A stretch of 64,000 nt of DNA from Shewanella sp. OMA3-2 (GTDB lineage Bacteria; Pseudomonadota; Gammaproteobacteria; Enterobacterales; Shewanellaceae). How positions within the stretch are numbered: position 1 is the stretch's first letter; every line of letters starts with the position of its first letter. Under the pieces are notes generated by a model. That model was not told the origin of the DNA and made no database searches. It saw only the letters and a program-made list of their open reading frames with translations. The DNA is taken from positions 2,616,001-2,680,000 of the forward strand of contig NZ_CP090974.1 of assembly GCF_021513195.1 (NCBI RefSeq), in the 5' to 3' direction. Position numbers and translations under genes: made by a program. Below, in pieces: positions 19,202 to 28,442 of this stretch.

Positions 19202-19215
19202 TTGATATATATCAA
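19202..19215. promoter_or_regulatory. Island operator-like palindrome (site I)
   Basis: TTGATATATATCAA is a perfect 14-bp palindrome of the TTGAyA-N2-TrTCAA type, 137 bp before the GntR start. Confidence 0.5.
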
Positions 19216-19238
19216 GCCCGCTGAGTAAGAAATAATGC

Positions 19239-19256
19239 AGGTTTAGAACTAAACCT
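19239..19256. promoter_or_regulatory. Perfect 18-bp palindrome upstream of GntR
   Basis: AGGTTTAGAACTAAACCT, with GT-TA and TA-AC arms as in HutC-subfamily GntR operators, 96 bp before the start of the HutC-type regulator. Candidate autoregulatory site. Confidence 0.5.
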
Positions 19257-19351
19257 CGCTAGTTGACTATAAAAGTGCTATTTATTAATGGCTTCTCTTA
19301 ATATTCACGCGTTGTGCTATCTTATTCGTTATTTTGGAGTATTTTCTTTCC

Positions 19352-20113
19352 ATGCTGCTAGACTCTCAATTCCCTTTTCTAATAGGTACTATGCTTAGCG
19401 AGTCGTCACCTACTCCGCTTTACTATCAGCTTTACAAGCTACTGCAGCAGAATATTGTAAGCGGCACGCTGGAAGATGGTATGAAGTTACCTACTGAGCT
19501 ACAACTTTCAAAAAAGTTTGATATTTCTAGGATCACCGCTAAGCGCGCTTTAGATGAGCTTGCTGCCGACGGGTTAGTCGCGCGCAAACGAGCCAAAGGC
19601 ACTCATGTTACGCATAAATATCAACCTAAACCCATCAAAGCCCCACTCATTGGCATGCTCCAAGAGCTTGAATTTCTGGGACAACACTCACATGCTAAGG
19701 TATTGGACACAGCTATTATTCTTCCTCCTAAGGAAATTGCGGCAGAATTCAATTTAAAGAACACTGACACACTGCTGCAAATGAAAAGAGTACGAAGTAG
19801 AGGCAAGCAGACATTCGCTTATTACACAAGCTGGAGTAAAGGTTTAGAAATAAATATCGATAAAGATATGTTAGAAAGTACCACTAGATTGCAAATTTTT
19901 AAAATGAACGGCATAGATATAAAACACGTCAAGCAAATGATAAGTGCGGAAGTGGCAAGTTTCGAGGTTGCAAAAGCACTAAACGTTGAACTGGGTTACC
20001 CGCTATTAACTTTAATTAGGCGCTCTTTTGATAACAATGAAAATTTAGTCGATTATTTATATGCTCGATATAACCCTGAACATTTCCAATATTATATGGA
20101 TTTAACACCCTAG
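19352..20113 (+). CDS. GntR-family (HutC/UTRA) transcriptional regulator 1
   Basis: A 253-residue repressor-type regulator. The winged helix (about residues 20-90) has TPLYYQLYKLL, LPTELQLSKKFDISRITAKRALDEL and the wing GLVARKRAKGTHV. The remainder is a UTRA ligand-binding domain with the usual internal pattern (LLQMKRVR near 145 and a C-terminal LVDYLYARYNPEHF), which binds a small effector in HutC relatives. I chose ATG 19352 behind GGAG; a TTG at 19334 and an ATG at 19391 are alternatives. Candidate controller of the divergent leuCD-like genes and of the palindrome-bearing promoters of the block. Confidence 0.85.
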   Translation: MLLDSQFPFLIGTMLSESSPTPLYYQLYKLLQQNIVSGTLEDGMKLPTELQLSKKFDISRITAKRALDELAADGLVARKRAKGTHVTHKYQPKPIKAPLIGMLQELEFLGQHSHAKVLDTAIILPPKEIAAEFNLKNTDTLLQMKRVRSRGKQTFAYYTSWSKGLEINIDKDMLESTTRLQIFKMNGIDIKHVKQMISAEVASFEVAKALNVELGYPLLTLIRRSFDNNENLVDYLYARYNPEHFQYYMDLTP

Positions 20114-20221
20114 GCTTTCAGTGCAAATATTCTCGAACGTATCGCAATAATGATTAATAGCCCTTGAGTGCTAAGCTCATAGACATAATTAGCAGTATAA
20201 ACATCAATAATGTGACAATAA

Positions 20222-20244
20222 AAAGCCCTCAAAATGAGGGCTTT
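20222..20244. terminator. Terminator between GntR and flavocytochrome genes
   Basis: AAAGCCCTC and GAGGGCTTT form a perfect 9-bp stem with a 5-base loop between two convergent genes; A and T tracts on both sides make it usable in both directions. Confidence 0.65.
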
Positions 20245-20310
20245 AATCTGGCTTAAATAAGCTGACACTTTTCAATATCAGCTCTTAAAAGTGTAATAAA
20301 TACAAAACTA
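20245..20310. repeat. Repeat R2, similar to 9732-9800
   Basis: Lies directly after a terminator hairpin, as R1 does, and shares GCTTTAAT, TAAATAAG, TGACACTT and AATACAA blocks in order. ACACTTTT/AAAAGTGT inside it form an 8-bp inverted repeat. Confidence 0.45.
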
Positions 20311-20342
20311 AACACTAGGCAGTATCCGCCTTGGCTTATACG

Positions 20343-22150
20343 CTAAGGATTAACCTTAGCACTCGTCTGCGTCATTAAATAGTCAATCAATTGTTCAGTT
20401 TCTGTTTCTGTTAAAGTACTGCGGTATATCATGCGTGTGCCCGGAACCAGTTTGTCAGGTGTTGTTAACCATTCCCTTAAAGTAGGTTTGTCCCATACAA
20501 GCCCTGCACTTTTTAATGCTGGTGAGTAATCAAAATCTTCGCGATTTGCTGCGGGTTGGCCAAAGAAGCCATATAAATTAGGCCCCAATTTATGTGGTTC
20601 GCCTTGGTTTAAAGAATGACAAGCCATACAGGTAACGAATAAAGATTTTGGGTCAAGTGTTGCTGTCGCAACGCCATGTTTACTGTTATTACGCAATATT
20701 TCACTCACCACTCGCTCTGATGATTCCATTGCACCTTCCATGCCTGTGTTAGAGAGTGAGGTGTGTTCACCAGCAAAGTGCAAACGACCATGGGGTGGCG
20801 CAATAGCATTGCCAAATTCACTTATTTGTCCGGGTTTATATGCCGGCCAAGTACCCAGAATGAGTGGATCACTGCTCCAATCTACCACTTTCTCTAATTT
20901 GACTAAGCCTTCGGCTTTCGGGTAAATAGCATAGAAAGTATCTAACAAGGCCTTATCGCGAGCTTCGGTTTGCATGCCGCTAAAGTGCTCGGCATTCGCC
21001 CCCGTTAACCAAAAGGTTAAGTTAGTTACTTTACCACTTCCGTCAAGCGAGGTGGCAAATATGCGTTCGATTTTTGTGTCAGTCCACAGGCTTGGTGTCT
21101 GTTCGCCCCAGTATTCGCCAGTTACAGTCAACTGCACAATGAGAGTTTTGCTGTAATCAATTTCATTTATGGCGCGTTGTTGCAACGCCGGCAAAGCCAG
21201 GGTGATATTAATTTTACGCAATGCGGTTAAGGGAATTGAGGATATAACATAGTCGGCCTCATACTTATTGCCGTCACTCGTGCTCACCACAACGCCTGCA
21301 TCGCTTAATGCTATTGAGCTAACAAATTTTTCTAACAAAACCGGATGCTTTAATTTCGCCGCCATGGCTTCTGGTAATCGCTGATTACCTCCTTCAATAG
21401 CACTTAGCCCTCCTTGAATATCAGCGGATTTGGCATAGCTTGCAGCGGTTCTATATAACGACAGTAAAGAAGTAGAGTCTAAAGTATCACCGTAACTATT
21501 GGTCTGATTAACTAACTGCTTACTGCGTTCGTCTAATCTCATCTTCTCAAAAACAGTCGCAACAGCTACATCGTATTTTTTATATTCTTCATTTAGCCAA
21601 TCACTTGGCTGTTGTAACGGGTTGTCACGCAGTGCTGCAAATATCATGCTGCGGGAGGTACGCGCTTAATTGGGCCAGGAAAAGTATTACCTGAGAAAGT
21701 AGCCCAAGCCTGAGGGTCTAAAAACTGACCATCAACATACAGCTGCATAGTGCGCATGCCGCCTACTACATCGGGCGCAGGCGCTAAGGTTAAGCCTAAT
21801 TTATTTGCTCGGTCTATAATGCGGGCATAATTTGCACTAATTGTATTGCCGCCCGCTTCTGGACGACCAGGCACATCATCAAGGGTGTAAATTCTACCAC
21901 CCACTCGATTTTTGGCTTCCAAAACAGTGACTTTATAGCCTTGTTCTTCTAACAGCAACGCACTGTTTAAGCCCGATAAACCGGCACCAATAACAATAAC
22001 GGTTTCAGTGTCTGTAGTAGGTGTAGCAGCTTGATTTTCAGCTTTGTTGTCGGAGCACGCGCTTATCAACACAAGCATGGCTACTAAGGCGGGTAAACGC
22101 CAAATACTTTGCTTACGTAAACGTAAAAATGAAGTCAAATTAATCAGCAT
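20343..22150 (-). pseudogene. Lipoprotein flavin amine oxidase fused to cytochrome c, frameshifted
   Basis: Two reading frames make one protein of about 600 residues. The first (22150-21644) has a lipoprotein signal with the lipobox ISAC (Cys32) and the FAD motif VIGAGLSGLNSALLL with RVGGR. The second (from 21647) continues the amine-oxidase fold to the C-terminal FAD segment FAGEHTSLSNTGMEGAM, then adds a class I cytochrome c domain of about 100 residues with CMACH heme attachment and a probable axial Met in PGTRM. One missing base near 21650 shifts the frame; the halves overlap as ATGA. The design implies amine oxidation in the periplasm with electrons passed to the attached heme. No twin-arginine motif is present. 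Confidence 0.8.
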
Positions 22151-22270
22151 AGAGGTATCCAGTTCTTATAGTTGGCATTTTCAAGTCAACATTTATCAAA
22201 ATAGACAGCATAAAATGATAAGCCAACTTTTATAGGTATTTTTACTATAAGCAAACCGATTATTTCAGCA

Positions 22271-22284
22271 TTGATAATTGTCAG
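22271..22284. promoter_or_regulatory. Island operator-like palindrome (site J)
   Basis: TTGATAATTGTCAG, one mismatch from the pattern, 121 bp upstream of the flavocytochrome start. A further half-related element (TCAACATTTATCAA, 22186-22199) lies closer to the gene. Confidence 0.4.
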
Positions 22285-22417
22285 TGAAATGTGTTTGAGT
22301 GATGTCTAACTGATTTTTGAATCTCGTCAGACTCTAACCTGTCTCAAATTGTGTTAGTGTGCATGTTCTCTGTCTCTTTGACACCAAGACATTGGGGCAA
22401 GCTTCCCATCTGTTACG

Positions 22418-23149
22418 CTAACTTTGCTCTAACACATTTGAGTAGGTGTAACGACTTGCAGGATAAATATTTTCTGCAATAAGAAGCAAGGTATTATCTT
22501 TACCGATATAACGACGAACAATGAGCATAGCTGCACTATGCATGGGCACACCGAGTTTATCGCAAAGCTCGTTTGGGATAATCGTCGCTGAGAAGCTTTG
22601 CTCTACTCGACCTATGGGTACTTGTTTCATTGAGTCGACAAAAGCATATAGCACTTTCTTTTTATTACTCATATCGGACTGGATATTGTGATCGAACTTA
22701 AATTGATTAATAACTGAATAACAGATAGGTTTTTTATCGTGGCTTTCTAATCTCACTCCAGCCAATTTAATAAACGGTGTTTCAGCGGCTATTGCATACG
22801 CCTCAGCTTGTTCTGTTGTAATTTTACGTGATTCGCAGCTTTCAACTTCAAAGCGAGTTTGCTCACCAAAATTAATTAAATCTTGTACTGAATGAATAAA
22901 CTGATTAATTTTATTGGGTAATTTATTGCGTAATACCCGCGAGCCAGAACCTTGCCGGCGATCAACAAGGCCAGCGGTTTGCACATAACGCAAGGCTTCT
23001 CGAGCGGTATAACGGCTTATACTATGAGTTTGGCATAACTCTTTTTCAGTCGGCAGTAAATCACCCACTAAATATTGCTGCTGTAAAATAGCAGCAATTA
23101 TTTGTTCGCCTAGTTCTTTATACTTAGCTTGTTTTATCGTTTTAGCCAA
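22418..23149 (-). CDS. GntR-family (HutC/UTRA) transcriptional regulator 2
   Basis: A 243-residue regulator with an N-terminal winged helix (LLPTEKELCQTHSISRYTAREALRYVQTAGLVDRRQGSG abbreviated over residues 31-69) and a C-terminal UTRA domain (IKLAGVRLES near 125, LIAENIYPASRY near 225). Translation probably starts at the TTG (23149) that immediately follows the TAA of the aldehyde dehydrogenase gene, so it is the last gene of the DUF1330 / nitrilase-like / aldehyde dehydrogenase operon. This placement suggests that it senses the operon's substrate or product. It has low identity by eye to regulator 1, so they are not a recent duplication. Confidence 0.85.
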   Translation of the reverse strand: MAKTIKQAKYKELGEQIIAAILQQQYLVGDLLPTEKELCQTHSISRYTAREALRYVQTAGLVDRRQGSGSRVLRNKLPNKINQFIHSVQDLINFGEQTRFEVESCESRKITTEQAEAYAIAAETPFIKLAGVRLESHDKKPICYSVINQFKFDHNIQSDMSNKKKVLYAFVDSMKQVPIGRVEQSFSATIIPNELCDKLGVPMHSAAMLIVRRYIGKDNTLLLIAENIYPASRYTYSNVLEQS

Positions 23150-24547
23150 TTAAAACCACCAAGGCGATCTCACCCCTGTATTTGTTAGTAATGCTTTTTT
23201 ACGAATAAAGCGACGAATAGACTCTGCGCCCATTCTCGAGCCTCCAAGGCCAGATAAACCAAATGACTGTTTTTCCGCTTCATGCACAAAACCAGTTAAT
23301 GCAGCATCATTAATACTAACACCACCGACGATTAACTGGTTAGCGATAGCATGTGCCTTGGCAATATCCTGCGAAAATACGGCTCCAGAAAGTCCATATT
23401 TAGAATTATTGGCTAACGTAACGGCTTCTTGCTCTGAAGTAAATTCTTCAATAACTAACACAGGTGCAAAAGTTTCTTCTGTGGCTATCAACATTTCTGC
23501 GGTGATGTTATCAATAACCGTTGGTTGACAGTAAGTACCACCACCTAAGTTGACTACTTCGCCGCCACATAAAAAACGAGCATTTTTTTGCTTAGCATCA
23601 GCAAACTGCTGCTCTATAACGGCAATTTGTTTATCCGAAATAACTGGCCCTACTTCGCCAGTGGTAATGGTTGGGTAGTTATGGCGTAACTTACTCACTT
23701 TTTCCACTAACAGCTGCTTAAACTCTTTAGCGACACGGCTATCCACATACACTCTTTCAATGCTCATGCACGACTGACCGGCATTCACCATACTGCCCCA
23801 GCAAATAGCACTGCTGGCGATATCTAAGTCGGCATCGGCACAAACAATAGCGGCATCTTTACCGCCTAACTCTAAAAAGGCCGGAATAAACAATTTTGCA
23901 CACAACTCACCCACTCGCCGCCCTGTGGCAACACTACCGGTAAAGCACAAAATATCCACGTTATTGGTAACCGCTTGACCTGCTTCGCCAGCACCTGTCA
24001 CCACAGCTAATACATTTTGCAGATGTGGCACTTTTGCTAATACATTGGCTAACACCTTAACAAAACGCGAGGTGACTTCACTGGGTTTAATTAATATTGC
24101 ACAACCGGCTAACAACGCAGGAATGGCATCAACAAAAGATAATAGTAAGGGAAAGTTCCAAGGACTCACTACACCCACTAACTGAAAGGGGTAATACTGC
24201 TGCTGAATTTCTAAAAACGGAATACTGGCAGATCTTGCAGGTGCCACCTCTAACAATTTAGGCGAATCGTTACACCAACGGTTTATCGTTTGCACTAACG
24301 AATCAACTTCAATTTCAGATTCAGACCAACGCCCAGTATCTTCAGCAACCGCTTTAACTAACTCATGTTTTACTTTCACTATTTCTGCGGCAAATAACTG
24401 TAACTGTGTTATCCGATACTCTAATCCTGATTGCCACCAATCAGCTTGGTGCTGGCGTAAATCAGCCGCGACTTGCTGCACTTGTTCTGCCGAAAATTCA
24501 ACCAGATCAAAGTCAAACTTACCGGTTCTTGGGTTTCTGATCTGCAT
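23150..24547 (-). CDS. NAD(P)-dependent aldehyde dehydrogenase
   Basis: A 465-residue ALDH-superfamily enzyme that oxidises an aldehyde to the acid. The cofactor loop FTGSVATGRRVG (about residues 202-213), the general base Glu in LELGGKDAA (about 226-234) and the nucleophile Cys in NAGQSCMSIERVYV (about 262) are all present. PWNFPLL near 115 is the usual substrate/cofactor segment. It is in an operon with a nitrilase-like protein and sits next to the flavin amine oxidase gene, which makes an aldehyde from amine oxidation its likely substrate. SD AGGAAG precedes the ATG, overlapping the end of the upstream gene. Confidence 0.92.
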   Translation of the reverse strand: MQIRNPRTGKFDFDLVEFSAEQVQQVAADLRQHQADWWQSGLEYRITQLQLFAAEIVKVKHELVKAVAEDTGRWSESEIEVDSLVQTINRWCNDSPKLLEVAPARSASIPFLEIQQQYYPFQLVGVVSPWNFPLLLSFVDAIPALLAGCAILIKPSEVTSRFVKVLANVLAKVPHLQNVLAVVTGAGEAGQAVTNNVDILCFTGSVATGRRVGELCAKLFIPAFLELGGKDAAIVCADADLDIASSAICWGSMVNAGQSCMSIERVYVDSRVAKEFKQLLVEKVSKLRHNYPTITTGEVGPVISDKQIAVIEQQFADAKQKNARFLCGGEVVNLGGGTYCQPTVIDNITAEMLIATEETFAPVLVIEEFTSEQEAVTLANNSKYGLSGAVFSQDIAKAHAIANQLIVGGVSINDAALTGFVHEAEKQSFGLSGLGGSRMGAESIRRFIRKKALLTNTGVRSPWWF

Positions 24548-24549
24548 GA

Positions 24550-25629
24550 TTACTTCCTATGATCTGAATGATAAGTATTTGAATGGAATATACCTTTATT
24601 GATTAAATCGTCAATGACATTAACTTGAGTATCAATAAAATGTTGACGGTTTATAGGTTTTTGTTCATTAAGTTGCGCCAACATATTATTGGCTGGATAA
24701 ACAGTTTGCTGATACGTCGGAGCAAATAATTCATTACGCTGACGGGCAAATAAATTAGTCATGGCAGGCTTTAAGCGCTGGGCACGTAAGCTGGAAATAT
24801 TAAGCTCAGCATAGGCAACCATGGTTTCACCGATAGTGGACTCAGCGAGTACTCGTCCCTTAGTATCAATAATTTTTGACATACCATCAGCTGAGTTAAC
24901 CGGTAAGCTAATATCGGCAATACCTGCAGAGTTCGCTGACACCACATAAGCCATGTTTTCAATGGCACGCGCCCGCTTAGCGATATCTTTTGGCGTTAAA
25001 CCAGGCGAAGCAATTTCTGAGGTATTATGCATAAACACTTCAGCCCCCTGCATAGCCAAACAGCGAGCAATTTCAGGATATAAAATCTCTTCTGAAGCTA
25101 TCGCGGCTAAATTACCTATTTCGGTTTTAGCGACTGGGAATACGGCATCATAACCGTAAATATCTAAATACGGTTGCCATACATCATGCGGTGTAGGTGA
25201 AAACATCGAAATGAGTCGGCGATAGCGCAGAACCGTATTGCCTGCAGGAGACAATATAAAGCAGGTTTGAAAGTATAAATCAGGAAAATGAGGATCGGCT
25301 TCGTACGCATTACCCGATAAATAAATATTATTATCTTGAGCAATTTTAGCTAACCGATTGTACTCTTCACCGTCAATATCTAGCACGGCTTTGGCTTTCC
25401 ATTCTCCAATAGATTCACCCATTGGAAAACCGGTTAAAAAATACTCAGGCAACACAACTAAACGTACGGCCTCGCCAGAAAAGGTTTTAATAAATCCTAA
25501 GCTTGATTTTACTTGCTTAGCAACATGATCAATATTATTAAAAATTTGCTGACGTGCTGCCGGTATATCTAAGCCATTTACTGATCTGCATTGTACCTGC
25601 AGGGCTAATGCACTATATGTTAAATCCAT
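24550..25629 (-). CDS. Nitrilase-superfamily protein with altered catalytic triad
   Basis: A 359-residue protein with the carbon-nitrogen hydrolase fold. The catalytic Glu is present (LPEYF, Glu62). The usual catalytic Lys position reads YRRLI (Arg137/138) and the usual nucleophile Cys position reads IASEEILYPE, placing Ser179 where family members have Cys. A conserved LYPEIARCLAMQGAEV follows, so the fold is sound. A C-terminal extension of about 60 residues is unlike short amidases. Either it is a non-catalytic or differently acting member, or the alignment hides a replacement residue. It follows the DUF1330 gene after two bases and precedes the aldehyde dehydrogenase gene. Confidence 0.78.
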   Translation of the reverse strand: MDLTYSALALQVQCRSVNGLDIPAARQQIFNNIDHVAKQVKSSLGFIKTFSGEAVRLVVLPEYFLTGFPMGESIGEWKAKAVLDIDGEEYNRLAKIAQDNNIYLSGNAYEADPHFPDLYFQTCFILSPAGNTVLRYRRLISMFSPTPHDVWQPYLDIYGYDAVFPVAKTEIGNLAAIASEEILYPEIARCLAMQGAEVFMHNTSEIASPGLTPKDIAKRARAIENMAYVVSANSAGIADISLPVNSADGMSKIIDTKGRVLAESTIGETMVAYAELNISSLRAQRLKPAMTNLFARQRNELFAPTYQQTVYPANNMLAQLNEQKPINRQHFIDTQVNVIDDLINKGIFHSNTYHSDHRK

Positions 25630-25631
25630 AC

Positions 25632-25925
25632 TTAAGCTCCTAAACTGTGTAGTAACATGACATGAAATTGTCCGCTACCCTGTCTTAATTGTTTCGCGGC
25701 GGCATACTCATCTGACTGCCAAAATTTCTGTGCGGCAGCTTCATCAGGCCATGTAGAAAGCACAACGCTACCTGGCTTGTGCTCTCCTTCTAGCAATACG
25801 TGGTTATTTTCCATCACCATGTATTGGCCTCCATATTTTTGCACTAATTGCGGTACCACTGCGGTATAACGCTTAAATGCTGGCATATCTTCAATTGTTG
25901 CTTGGATAAGTAAATATACTGCCAT
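25632..25925 (-). CDS. DUF1330 protein
   Basis: A 97-residue protein with the DUF1330 dimeric alpha/beta-barrel pattern: [17 protein letters not shown] at the start, GGQYMV in the middle and [25 protein letters not shown] in the second half, as in small stress or monooxygenase-like barrels. I chose ATG 25925 because this matches the family N-terminus; an upstream in-frame ATG at 26024 would add 33 residues without an SD. First gene of the minus-strand operon running to 22418. Biochemical role unknown for the family. Confidence 0.75.
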   Translation of the reverse strand: MAVYLLIQATIEDMPAFKRYTAVVPQLVQKYGGQYMVMENNHVLLEGEHKPGSVVLSTWPDEAAAQKFWQSDEYAAAKQLRQGSGQFHVMLLHSLGA

Positions 25926-26934
25926 GAATAAAGCGCCTGTAATCCAGTTTGTGAGCGGCCCCAAAATTAGGCCATGAATGTCATAAATACCCTTGTATGT
26001 ATTCACTGTTTCTAGGTTAATCATGTGGCGAATAACATAGAATTATCAGCTATACCATTACCACCATGCCTATCACGGCTGATACACGCGAGATCATGGT
26101 TGGATCCCAATGGCCGGTACAATTTTATGGCCAATTCTTAATGAATCTTGCAAGCAAAGGGGGATTTTGGTTTGCATGCAAGCTAATTTAATTTGAAGTA
26201 ACTGGGTTTGTGCCAGCGGGTAATTATACTAATACTGTTTAAACGATACTAACATGATGCATACCCACACATTCTATGGCACCTAATATCCCCAAGAAAG
26301 ATTGTCACACGCCATATTTCAACAGCTAAATAAGCCTGTAAGGCTAACGATGATTTACTGTTTAAAAGCGCCATCCACGCTAGCTTTTTTCAAGCACAGA
26401 AATGCAAGTTTTATTAACTTTCGCTTCGCTTTTAACCCACCACAAACTTAGTCTTTGCAGTTAATTTAACTCAATACTAGATGAAGGTAAGTTTACATTG
26501 GCTGATATTTGTCAATTCAGAACCATTTGCAATGCACGACTGTCGTTTTGCTACTTTAACGTTTAACTACAGTCGCAGTTTATGACAGCCCTGAATACAT
26601 TTGTCACTTTAAACCGCAAGCAAATAACTCAGCAATGTAACCTAAGTGATTACCGCAGTGTGGGTTTCTGTATCGATTATGTGACTTAATAGAATCTTGA
26701 CGTTCGACTGCATAGATACAATAAGGTGAATGACACCCGCTGCATGACCAGAGAACCATTGGGATGGGTATTAACGTTTTGCGGGATACAGCATAGTTGG
26801 AAAAGAGTGCTATCTGACTTGAGTTAATTCAAAAGTAAAGCAGATACTCAAATGCGGCTATTTGCGATTTATCAATGGTAAATTTCGTCAGCCGTTTAGC
26901 ATCAAGAGTAAGATTAATAAATAGGTAAAGTACT
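25926..26934. other. Large divergent intergenic region
   Basis: About 1 kb between two divergent operons with no convincing gene on either strand; the longest open frames are short and lack SD sequences. It contains the operator-like site F (26502-26515) and the TTGCATGCAA palindrome near 26174. It may carry two long leaders or debris of deleted genes. Confidence 0.45.
26502..26515. promoter_or_regulatory. Island operator-like palindrome (site F)
   Basis: CTGATATTTGTCAA, one mismatch from the perfect site at 32748, in the middle of the divergent region between the DUF1330 and lipocalin-like operons. Confidence 0.45.
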
Positions 26935-27444
26935 ATGGAACTGAAAGATAGAATGCCCGTCCTGTATCGTCACTTAGGTGTTTGGGATGGCTATTATCGT
27001 TATTTCGATAAAGATGGTGTCAAAATCGATGAGCACAAATCACGGTTACTATGTCGTTTCCCTACTGAGCACACTTATCATCAAACTAACTTTTATTTTT
27101 GGCAAGATGGTAAAAAAGAAACTCGCGATTTCCCAACCAGAATTGAAAATAACAAAATTATTTTTTATACCGAAGTCAGCGGTTGGGCTGCTGAAGTCCC
27201 ATTAGATGAGTTTAACAGAACCGTCATGTTATATTGGGTACGAACCAATGAAGATAATTTGCACTTATATGAAATGATTCAAATTTCTGACTGTGGTAAA
27301 TACCGTTCACGGGTATGGCAATGGTTTAAAGACGGCCGCTTAATACAGCGCACTTTGATTGATGAACAATTTGTCACCACTGACTGGCAATCATATGAAA
27401 ATTTACAGCCAGAATATGCCGATATAGCGCAATTATCAGCTTAA
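26935..27444 (+). CDS. Lipocalin-like (DUF3598-type) protein
   Basis: A 169-residue soluble protein rich in aromatic residues and predicted beta strands. It opens with a GVWDGYYRYFDKDG segment that resembles the first strand of calycin/DUF3598 barrels (G-x-W), and repeated aromatic strands (FYFWQDGKKETRDF, MLYWVRTNED, SRVWQWFKDGRLIQRT) follow. A barrel that binds a hydrophobic ligand is a reasonable guess. AGG lies ten bases before the ATG. It is 20 bp upstream of the tandem-VOC gene and heads the three-gene operon 26935-30023. Confidence 0.55.
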   Translation: MELKDRMPVLYRHLGVWDGYYRYFDKDGVKIDEHKSRLLCRFPTEHTYHQTNFYFWQDGKKETRDFPTRIENNKIIFYTEVSGWAAEVPLDEFNRTVMLYWVRTNEDNLHLYEMIQISDCGKYRSRVWQWFKDGRLIQRTLIDEQFVTTDWQSYENLQPEYADIAQLSA

Positions 27445-27464
27445 TTTAAAGAAGGTATACCACC

Positions 27465-28430
27465 ATGTCATTTAGTGTTAGTCCATTTTCTGAAGCACTA
27501 TGCAGTGTTGTTGATTTTGAGCCTTTTAGGCAGTTATTTTGTGATATTGCAGGTTGGAAGCTAATCCACCAAGGCCCTGTTGATGCTTCTGTTATCAAAG
27601 CGTATAAACTTGCCCCTGAAACCCAGGTCGAAGAAATGTTACTGGCTAACCCTAAAACGGATGCCGGCTTTTTACGCCTGTATAAATACAGTAACGTGCC
27701 ACAGCAAGTGATGCGCAGTAATGACCAAAGCTGGGATACCGGTGGTATTTTTGACTATAACGTTCGGATAAAGTCTATGGCCGAATTGTTTCCTCAGCTA
27801 CAAAAGCTTGGCTGGCGTGGTGTAACACCACCGGTCAGTTTTAAATTAGGTGAGTCAGACGTTATTGAGTGGATTGCCATGAATCACCATGTGCGCATTG
27901 CTTTTATTGAGCGAGTCGCACCAAAACTGGTAGGCTGGGAGCAAATAAACCCCGTAAGTCAAATGTTTAACTCTAGCCAAATAGTAACAAACTTTGATGA
28001 ATCAATTGCCTTTTACTGCGACTTCTTAGGCTTTAAATTGGCGATTAAAGCTGGCAACTTAAATAAAGAAGCCGGTGCAAATCCATTAGGCATTCCCTTA
28101 AACCGCTCACATATTGAAGACTATGAACTGGCAATAGTGCAACCTGGCGACACCATGATAGGTTCAGTTGAGTTAGTGAAATTCCATTCTTTACAAGGCC
28201 ACGACTTTAGCGCCAACAATCAACCACCAAACTTAGGTATGCAAGGATTGCGTTTTAAAGTCAGTGATGCCCAGGCATTATCAGACAAAGCCCAGCAACA
28301 ACAGGTTACGATTCTTAGCCCGTTACAACAGGTTTATATTGCCGGTTTAGGTCAGGTAAAACTACTCACAGTGCAATCGCCCGATGGCGCTTGGCTAGAG
28401 TTTTATCAGCCACTAGATGCAACCATTTAA
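27465..28430 (+). CDS. Tandem VOC (glyoxalase/dioxygenase superfamily) protein
   Basis: A 321-residue protein of two VOC modules. The second, from about residue 165, has the clear pattern SSQIVTNFDESIAFYCDFLGFKL and closes with LLTVQSPDGAWLEFYQP, whose Glu is the usual metal ligand at the end of the module. The first module is more diverged. It may act on, isomerise or simply bind the substrate of the FAD-linked oxidase encoded 12 bp downstream. GAAGG lies nine bases before the ATG. Overall organisation is like the protein at 10096, but similarity by eye is low. Confidence 0.68.
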   Translation: MSFSVSPFSEALCSVVDFEPFRQLFCDIAGWKLIHQGPVDASVIKAYKLAPETQVEEMLLANPKTDAGFLRLYKYSNVPQQVMRSNDQSWDTGGIFDYNVRIKSMAELFPQLQKLGWRGVTPPVSFKLGESDVIEWIAMNHHVRIAFIERVAPKLVGWEQINPVSQMFNSSQIVTNFDESIAFYCDFLGFKLAIKAGNLNKEAGANPLGIPLNRSHIEDYELAIVQPGDTMIGSVELVKFHSLQGHDFSANNQPPNLGMQGLRFKVSDAQALSDKAQQQQVTILSPLQQVYIAGLGQVKLLTVQSPDGAWLEFYQPLDATI

Positions 28431-28442
28431 GAGTAAACACTT

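Noticed and set aside
26746..26830. Short ATG frame of 27 codons in the large divergent region
   Set aside because: Too short, no SD, no recognisable motif.
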